From: Devosia limi DSM 17137
Lineage (GTDB): Bacteria; Pseudomonadota; Alphaproteobacteria; Rhizobiales; Devosiaceae
Assembly (NCBI RefSeq): GCF_900128975.1
Contig: NZ_FQVC01000009.1
Location: 89,790 to 153,789 of the forward strand
Direction: 5' to 3'
Length of the DNA stretch: 64,000 nucleotides
A program made the position numbers and the translations under genes. This document shows, piece by piece, positions 59,014 to 64,000 of the stretch; within the stretch, counting starts at the first letter, position 1, and each line of letters opens with the position of its first letter. A model generated the notes under the pieces. The model did no database searches. It saw only the letters and a list, made by a program, of their open reading frames with translations, and was not told the DNA's origin.

Positions 59014-61368
59014 ATGAGCGGAACGGCGACGGATCACCACCATCAGCATCACGTCCATAGCGGGGCTGCAGATGCGCACTCGGTCAAAGACCCGGTTTGT
59101 GGGATGACGGTCGACCCGGCGACCGCCAAGTACCAGGAAAATTACGAAGGGCAGACCTACTACTTCTGCTCTGCAAAATGCCACGACAAGTTCGTCGCGA
59201 GCCCCTCTTCCTATCTCACCAAGGCGCTGGTTCCAGCGGCACCGGTCGCTGCCGGAACTATCTATACCTGTCCCATGCACCCCCAGATCCGGCAGGATCA
59301 TCCCGGCAATTGCCCGATCTGCGGCATGAGCCTGGAGCCGGAGATGCCGACTGCCGAGACGGGGCCCAGTGCCGAACTTGTCGATATGACCCGCCGCTTC
59401 TGGATCGGAACCGCGCTAGCGCTGCCCGTATTCCTGATCGAAATGGGCAGCCACCTCTTTGATTTTCACGCCATTGTGGCGCCACAAAACCTGAACTGGA
59501 TCCAGCTCGTTCTGGCCACGCCGGTGGTGCTGTGGGCCGGATGGCCATTCTTCACGCGCGGCGTCGCTTCCATCACCAATCGTAGCCTCAACATGTTCAC
59601 CCTGATCGCCATGGGGATCGGGGTGGCATGGCTCTATTCGGTCGTTGCCACGGTATTGCCGGGAATTTTTCCTGCTGACATGCGAGGCATGGGCGGCGCC
59701 GTTCCGGTCTATTTCGAAGCGGCGGCGGTCATCACCGCGTTGGCGTTGCTCGGGCAGGTACTGGAGTTGCGGGCCCGGGAAAGCACGTCGGGCGCTATCA
59801 GGGCGCTTCTCGACCTGACGCCCAAGACGGCGCGGCGCATCCACGCTGATGGTTCTGATGAAGAGGTGAACGTCGATCAGATCGTCGTCGGCGACAGGCT
59901 GCGCGTCCGGCCCGGCGAAAAGGTCCCCGTCGACGGAACGGTCATCGAGGGGCGGAGTGCATTGGATGAATCCATGGTCACCGGTGAATCCATGCCCGTC
60001 ACCAAGGAGGCCGGTGCTCGGCTGATTGGCGGCACCATCAACCAATCGGGTGGTCTGGTGATGGAAGCAACCCAGATCGGCCACGACACCATGCTGGCGC
60101 GCATCGTGCAGATGGTTGCGGCGGCGCAGCGGTCACGCGCGCCGATCCAGAAACTTGCCGATCAGGTGTCCGGGTGGTTCGTCCCGCTAGTGATCGGCAT
60201 CGCCATCCTGGCTTTTGCCGCTTGGGGCATCTGGGGACCCGAGCCTCGTTTTGCTTATGGCCTGGTGGCGGCCGTCTCAGTGCTCATCATCGCCTGTCCC
60301 TGCGCGCTGGGGCTGGCAACACCTATGTCGATCATGGTGGGGGTCGGCAAGGGTGCGAGCCTTGGCCTGTTGATCAAGAATGCCGAGGCACTGGAGCGCC
60401 TTGAAAAGATCGATACCCTGGTTGTGGACAAGACCGGCACCCTTACCGAAGGCAAGCCGGCCGTCACAGCCATTGTTCCGGCCGACGACTTCGACGAGGA
60501 GCGGTTGCTGCGCCTGGCAGCGAGCCTCGAGCGGGCTAGCGAACATCCGCTGGGTCTGGCTATCGTCACCGCAGCCACGGATCGGGGACTGACATTGTCC
60601 GACCCGGCTGACGTGGATTCGCCGGTCGGCAAGGGCCTTACCGGCACCGTCGATGGAGAGACTGTATATATCGGCAGCACGAAATATCTCGCCTCGGTGG
60701 GAATTGATGCCGCTGATTGGACTGCTCGCGCCGACAAGCTCCGGGCCGACGGCGCCACCGCGGTTCTGGTGGGTGTGGCGCAGCGGATAGCCGGCGTCAT
60801 CGGTATCTCCGATCCGATTCGCAAGACAACGCCGGCCGCGCTGAAGGCCCTGGCCGAACTCGATATCAAGGTCGTAATGATGACTGGCGACAACAAGGTC
60901 ACGGCAGACGCGGTAGCGCGTACGCTGGGCATCCAGTCGGTCGAGGCCGACGTGCTGCCCGAGCGCAAAAGCGAGGTGGTCAGCCGCTTGCGGGCCGGCG
61001 GCGGGATCGTGGCCATGGCCGGCGATGGCGTCAATGACGCGCCCGCGCTGGCCGCCGCCGATGTCGGGATTGCCATGGGGACCGGGACGGACGTCGCGAT
61101 CGAGAGCGCCGGTGTGACTTTGCTAGGCGGGGATCTGATGGGCATTGTCCGGGCGCGGACCCTGTCGCGGGCGACGATGGGCAACATCCGCCAGAACCTG
61201 TTCTTCGCTTTTGCTTACAATGCTGCCGGTGTTCCGGTCGCCGCAGGGGTGCTGTATCCGTTCTTCGGATTGACCCTATCCCCCGCCATCGCCGCTGCTG
61301 CCATGGCATTGTCCTCGGTCAGCGTCATCGCAAATTCACTGCGACTGCGGAGCGCCAGGATCGAGTGA
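59014..61368 (+). CDS. copA: Copper P1B-type ATPase with YHS and HMBD domains
   Basis: This 784-aa heavy-metal ATPase has a His-rich N-terminus ([16 protein letters not shown]), a YHS domain ([21 protein letters not shown], then YYFCSAKC), a heavy-metal-binding domain ([27 protein letters not shown]) and the P-type core ([42 protein letters not shown]). It has no GMTCxxC HMA domain, so it is the YHS-containing subtype often linked to Cu(I) loading of oxidases or to silver/copper resistance. ATG 59014 was chosen over an upstream frame that overlaps the operator. Confidence 0.94.
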   Translation: MSGTATDHHHQHHVHSGAADAHSVKDPVCGMTVDPATAKYQENYEGQTYYFCSAKCHDKFVASPSSYLTKALVPAAPVAAGTIYTCPMHPQIRQDHPGNCPICGMSLEPEMPTAETGPSAELVDMTRRFWIGTALALPVFLIEMGSHLFDFHAIVAPQNLNWIQLVLATPVVLWAGWPFFTRGVASITNRSLNMFTLIAMGIGVAWLYSVVATVLPGIFPADMRGMGGAVPVYFEAAAVITALALLGQVLELRARESTSGAIRALLDLTPKTARRIHADGSDEEVNVDQIVVGDRLRVRPGEKVPVDGTVIEGRSALDESMVTGESMPVTKEAGARLIGGTINQSGGLVMEATQIGHDTMLARIVQMVAAAQRSRAPIQKLADQVSGWFVPLVIGIAILAFAAWGIWGPEPRFAYGLVAAVSVLIIACPCALGLATPMSIMVGVGKGASLGLLIKNAEALERLEKIDTLVVDKTGTLTEGKPAVTAIVPADDFDEERLLRLAASLERASEHPLGLAIVTAATDRGLTLSDPADVDSPVGKGLTGTVDGETVYIGSTKYLASVGIDAADWTARADKLRADGATAVLVGVAQRIAGVIGISDPIRKTTPAALKALAELDIKVVMMTGDNKVTADAVARTLGIQSVEADVLPERKSEVVSRLRAGGGIVAMAGDGVNDAPALAAADVGIAMGTGTDVAIESAGVTLLGGDLMGIVRARTLSRATMGNIRQNLFFAFAYNAAGVPVAAGVLYPFFGLTLSPAIAAAAMALSSVSVIANSLRLRSARIE

Positions 61369-61746
61369 ACATTGGGAGTCGGATGGATTTATGGAGCTAG
61401 CGACACCTTAAGCAAACTCGAATACAGGCCCGACCGATGCGGCCCGCTTGGCGAGAAGGTTGCCACGTCGCGTGGATGCAGCCTGGATTTGGATCCTCAG
61501 TTCATGCTGCTGACTAGAACAGGATCGGTGAATACTGATCCAAGTTTGCCCCCCAGGCGACGTTCGCAGTCGTCCAAGACTTTGGAATTGCTGGCCTCAT
61601 GATCGTGACACCTCCGCCGATCGGAGTTGAACCCCAAGGCCGGTTCACACGCAAGATTACAGATGTGGCTCTGGGGAGAACGCTACTCTGCCTGTGACCT
61701 GGCTCCCAGGGCAGGGCACCGTTCCCCGCTCTTATTCCAGACCCGC
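61369..61746. other. 378-bp gap after the second copper ATPase
   Basis: No supported gene. Short frames lack ribosome sites. I found no terminator with a clear T-run. The following minus-strand stretch consists of gene remnants. Confidence 0.4.
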
Positions 61747-61911
61747 CTATTCGACACGATCAAGGACGGCGACAGCGAAAAGCGCGTGCTCAATGTCGTC
61801 GATACCGAAGCCGCCCTCGGCCTCCGTGGCAAAGGTCGGAACCGGTTTGCCGCCTTGCTCATAATGGCTTCGCTCCTTGTGGATGCGCGCTCGGCCAAAG
61901 GCGATATTCAT
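61747..61911 (-). CDS. Small ORF (54 aa) coupled to the RES remnant
   Basis: On the minus strand MNIAFGRARIHKERSHYEQG, then GKPVPTFATEAEGGFGID and a short tail, starts at an ATG overlapping the RES-remnant stop (ATGA). Composition looks protein-like, but I do not recognise it. The ATGA coupling suggests it was the next gene of the old toxin operon. It may no longer be expressed, since the upstream part of that operon is gone. Confidence 0.4.
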   Translation of the reverse strand: MNIAFGRARIHKERSHYEQGGKPVPTFATEAEGGFGIDDIEHALFAVAVLDRVE

Positions 61912-62087
61912 CGCGATAGCCGACTTTCATCATCGATGAGTGTGACTCGGACCGGCGCCGCATTACCCCACGTCCAAAGCACGAGATTGAGGTCCTCGCT
62001 GGTTGCGCCCGTCGCAAAGCTTGGGACCAGCAGGCCGTGATAGCCTTCGGCCATCAACGTTCGGGCAAAAGCCCGCGTTCTGGCTTC
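61908..62087 (-). pseudogene. RES-domain toxin, C-terminal remnant
   Basis: On the minus strand about 60 codons read [20 protein letters not shown], then SFATGATSEDLNLVLWTWGN, and end in TGA at 61908. The VPSFA..A.(S/A)xDxNLVLW segment matches the C-terminus of the intact RES toxin at 30507 in pattern but not in detail, so it is a different copy. The N-terminal half, including the Arg and Glu of the active site, is missing and replaced by a copA-type HMA fragment. Confidence 0.72.
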
Positions 62088-62299
62088 CCCTGCGGGTTCG
62101 GCTTACCCGAGAATGCAACGGTCGCTTTTTCCGTTGCCAGGTTGACGTCTGCGGATATGACGCCCGGGACGGCGCGGATGGACTTTTCCACCCGCGCGAC
62201 GCACGAGGCACAAGTCATTCCTTCGACGGCAAAGTCGATGGTGAAAGCGGTGTCCGTTCCGGGCGCGACTGGCTCGATCTGAGCCGTTTCAGAGCGCAT
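62088..62299 (-). pseudogene. copA N-terminal HMA remnant
   Basis: On the minus strand a start ([14 protein letters not shown]) leads into one HMA domain ([20 protein letters not shown], then [20 protein letters not shown]). After SGKPN it runs into RES-toxin DNA in another frame and stops at 62054. The sequence is that of a CopA-type ATPase N-terminus, which would need about 700 more residues. A CueR box lies directly upstream, so a short HMA protein might still be made under copper and act like a CopZ. Confidence 0.72.
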
Positions 62300-62336
62300 T
62301 CTGCAGTCCTTCATCTAACTGCCGATATAAATAGTC

Positions 62337-62359
62337 CTTCCAACGACTGTAAGGTCAAG
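62337..62359 (-). promoter_or_regulatory. CueR-type operator before the copA remnant
   Basis: On the minus strand: CTTGACCTTACA-GTC-GTTGGAAG. It keeps both conserved ends of the box and lies 38 bases upstream of the HMA fragment start. Confidence 0.78.
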
Positions 62360-62445
62360 CGGTATCGCAGATTCTGCGCTCAGGTCCTGGAGACGCCGAT
62401 CTTCTAATTGATCAGAGGCCGCTCAAAAGCCCGCAGCGGTCTGGC

Positions 62446-62937
62446 TCAAGCGCTGCGTCGGTTCCATCCATAGGGCGTGAGGCCTCGTGGCTTATAGACC
62501 GAAAGAACGGTGGCCAAGAGCAAGACCAAAAGGCCGCCGCCCGCGTGAAGGACCATGGACGAACGGGCCGGTGTCCAGGCGGGGGAGGCCAACGTGGCGG
62601 CCGGAAGGTCGGAAAGCAACCTAATGGTTTCGGTCTGCAGGAGCAGGACCACCAGCGCCAATGCCGTGAGCCCGAGCTTTATCACGACCCAATAATGCCG
62701 GATCAGCCCCCAAGGCGTTACCAGCGACTGCAGCGTGCCGATTAACAGGCTCGCCCAGGCCAGCGGGACGATCAGGTAAACCGTGATGAGGTTCATGGCC
62801 AAATAGATGCCGGGCTCCTCGGCCGCAACACCGACGGCGGCGAGCAACAGAAATGCGGCGACAGCGCCCAATAGACCGACCGAACTGGTGATATGGAGCG
62901 TCAGCAGCAGTCTGCGCAGAGAGGCCCCGGCCGTCAT
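62446..62937 (-). CDS. Four-helix membrane protein (163 aa)
   Basis: This is an integral membrane protein with four hydrophobic helices (about 8-35, 42-70, 80-102, 130-150) and a basic C-terminus (YKPRGLTPYGWNRRSA). The first helix has LLLTLHITSSVGLLGAV, with a His suited to metal or haem contact, as in DUF2269-type proteins. The start overlaps the stop of the 61-aa gene by ATGA. Function is unknown; the neighbouring TetR gene probably controls it. Confidence 0.7.
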   Translation of the reverse strand: MTAGASLRRLLLTLHITSSVGLLGAVAAFLLLAAVGVAAEEPGIYLAMNLITVYLIVPLAWASLLIGTLQSLVTPWGLIRHYWVVIKLGLTALALVVLLLQTETIRLLSDLPAATLASPAWTPARSSMVLHAGGGLLVLLLATVLSVYKPRGLTPYGWNRRSA

Positions 62938-63119
62938 TGCGGGACGAGCTCAACCGTCTCTTGGGAGACATGGCGACCCGGGCCATGAGTGCCACCCAGT
63001 CCGGCGGCCATAACGATAGCGACCAGCACCACTACTAGCAGAGCAATGGCACCGATGATCTTGACCCAGGTCGGCGTGCCGTAGACCTCGGCTCCCGACT
63101 TGTTCACGGATCGTGCCAT
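62934..63119 (-). CDS. Small single-helix membrane protein (61 aa)
   Basis: The protein has one strong helix (WVKIIGAIALLVVVLVAIVMAAGLGG) between a polar N-terminus and the tail THGPGRHVSQETVELVPQ. It is first in an operon with the four-helix membrane protein (ATGA overlap) and diverges from a TetR gene. GGAGGTTGGC precedes ATG 63119. It may be a subunit or partner of the larger membrane protein; no family is recognised. Confidence 0.7.
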   Translation of the reverse strand: MARSVNKSGAEVYGTPTWVKIIGAIALLVVVLVAIVMAAGLGGTHGPGRHVSQETVELVPQ

Positions 63120-63153
63120 GCCAACCTCCCGATGCGACGTTCGAATTTTATCG

Positions 63154-63186
63154 ATACACAGTGTCTATGTCAAATGCACGGTGTAT
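63154..63186. promoter_or_regulatory. Candidate TetR operator in the divergent promoter
   Basis: ATACAC (63154) and GTGTAT (63181) are inverted arms enclosing a smaller palindrome ACAC-A-GTGT. They lie between the two divergent genes, where a TetR autorepressor would bind. Confidence 0.5.
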
Positions 63187-63221
63187 GGACGCGCGGCGCA
63201 TCGCCTAGTATTAGAAGGTGT

Positions 63222-63791
63222 ATGCCGAAACTCTGGACCGACACGATCGAGGCCCACAAGCAGACCGTCAGAGACGCGGCGCTCGACGCGGCTGCGTCCC
63301 TGGTCATGCGCCGGGGTCTGTCCTCTGTGACGATGTCCGAGATCGCCCAAGAGACCGGCATCGGCCGCGCGACGCTCTATAAGTACTTCCCCGAGGTTCA
63401 GTCCCTTCTTGAGGCTTGGCACGAACGTCAGATCGGTCGGCACCTGGCAGCCCTGGCGTCGATTGCCCATGGCGGAGAACCGCCCATCGAGCGCCTGGGC
63501 ATGGTGCTGCGGGCTTACGCCGGCATGGCGCATGGTCGGCATGACGGCGAGCTAGCCGAGGTGCTGCACTCGGGGGGCCACGCCGTCCACGCCCGCGGTC
63601 ACCTCACCGCGTTTGTATCCGCACTGATCGCCGAAGGCGCGCGGGCCGGCACGGTGCGTAGCGATGTGCCGCCGCAGGAATTGGCGACGTTCTGCCTCGC
63701 CGCGATGTCGGGAGCTCGCGATAGCCAATCCGATGCCACCGTCGCCCGGTTGGTGGCATTGACGATCGACGCGCTCGGGTCACCGGATTGA
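63222..63791 (+). CDS. TetR/AcrR-family repressor
   Basis: This 189-aa regulator has an N-terminal HTH (AASLVMRRGLSSVTMSEIAQ followed by ETGIGRATLYKYFPEVQSLLE). The all-helical ligand domain follows. The HTH is canonical (T-x-x-x-I-A-x-x-x-G-x-x-x-x-T-x-Y-x-Y-F). It probably represses itself and the divergent membrane-protein operon. The start at 63222 follows AGAAGGTGT; the frame upstream overlaps the candidate operator. Confidence 0.93.
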   Translation: MPKLWTDTIEAHKQTVRDAALDAAASLVMRRGLSSVTMSEIAQETGIGRATLYKYFPEVQSLLEAWHERQIGRHLAALASIAHGGEPPIERLGMVLRAYAGMAHGRHDGELAEVLHSGGHAVHARGHLTAFVSALIAEGARAGTVRSDVPPQELATFCLAAMSGARDSQSDATVARLVALTIDALGSPD

Positions 63792-63814
63792 CGGGCCCGA
63801 AATTTCTGAATGTC

Positions 63815-63837
63815 CTTGACCTTCCCACTGTTGGAAG
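63815..63837 (+). promoter_or_regulatory. CueR-type operator before the second copZ
   Basis: CTTGACCTTCCC-ACT-GTTGGAAG matches the other four boxes and lies 39 bases upstream of the HMA gene start. Confidence 0.8.
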
Positions 63838-63876
63838 GTCCAGATTGGATGCATCCCAACGAAGAAGGACGATGAG

Positions 63877-64000
63877 ATTTACAATTTTCAAGTCAGCGAC
63901 ATGACCTGTGCCCATTGCGTGGCTACCGTCGAACGGGCGGTCAAGAGCGTCGACGGCGCCGCCAAGGTCGATATCGATCTGGGTGCGCTTGCGGTCAAGA
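63877..64000 (+). CDS. copZ: Second CopZ-like HMA chaperone, cut by window end
   Basis: The frame YNFQVSDMTCAHCVATVERA continues through VKSVDGAAKVDIDLGALAVK and runs off the window. MTCAHC is the copper-binding motif. No ATG/GTG/TTG precedes YNFQ in frame. An ATT at 63877 with GAAGGA 7 bases upstream is the likely start. An ATG at 63872 is in another frame and stops after 10 codons. A CueR box lies upstream. A real ATT start or a 1-base change are both possible. Confidence 0.82.
   Translation, partial: MYNFQVSDMTCAHCVATVERAVKSVDGAAKVDIDLGALAVK

Noticed and set aside
61372..61602. Forward frame after the second copper ATPase
   Set aside because: Starts just after the ATPase stop but has no ribosome site and a random-like sequence.
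1..64000. CRISPR arrays, rRNA operons, prophage structural genes
   Set aside because: No regularly spaced repeats, rRNA-like sequence or capsid/tail genes were seen anywhere in the window.

Overview
The window is a 64 kb piece of a conjugative repABC-type plasmid (or large secondary replicon) from a high-GC alphaproteobacterium. The family-level affinities (Ti-type tra/trb, repABC, DUF736, DUF1403, TraR) point to the order Hyphomicrobiales; a Devosia/Pelagibacterium-like host is my guess and the sequence does not prove it. No rRNA, tRNA or CRISPR array was seen.

Layout. (1) 1-5.4 kb: a truncated MFS permease, an isochorismatase remnant and the plasmid leading region (ArdC anti-restriction protein, DUF736 protein, HU, WGR protein). 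(2) 5.4-13.7 kb: Ti-type DNA-transfer genes, traG-traD-traC on the minus strand diverging from traA-traF-traB-traH, with a recognisable oriT between them. (3) 13.9-16 kb: a small unknown gene, a Phd/PIN toxin-antitoxin pair and a TraR-type quorum-sensing regulator. (4) 16.2-25.7 kb: the complete mating-pore operon trbB-C-D-E-J-K-L-F-G-H-I on the minus strand. (5) 26.2-30 kb: repA-(repD-like)-repB-repC with two perfect parS sites and an antisense ctRNA gene. (6) 30-48.5 kb: a dense defence/stability island: Xre/RES toxin-antitoxin, a nucleotidyltransferase-like/ImmA-peptidase/Beta-family/sce7726 cassette, a tyrosine recombinase with DUF1403 and ScpB, a HEPN-plus-zinc-ribbon protein facing a GIY-YIG-plus-zinc-ribbon protein, an IetAS-type AAA ATPase/subtilase pair, a TerY-P triad (vWA, PP2C, kinase), and a secreted nuclease-like protein. 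(7) 48.5-50 kb: an IS3-family element whose two flanks are both broken genes. (8) 50-64 kb: a copper-resistance region with CopZ, two copper P-type ATPases, CueR, a multicopper oxidase, a cytochrome c and accessory envelope proteins, with five CueR-type operator boxes.

How the parts work together. An 18-bp inverted repeat (CCCGGCA-N4-TGCCGGG) occurs once in the traC/traA divergent promoter and twice in the trbB/repA divergent promoter. These are the places where Ti plasmids carry tra boxes, so the resident TraR probably co-activates transfer, pilus assembly and copy number. No LuxI-type synthase (traI) or traM is present, so TraR appears to be an orphan receptor here. The island between repC and the copper genes carries at least four separately recognisable anti-phage or plasmid-competition systems. 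The copper region has been patched together by rearrangement: it holds two broken DUF305 genes, a copA N-terminal remnant fused to a RES-toxin remnant, and an IS element without a target duplication.
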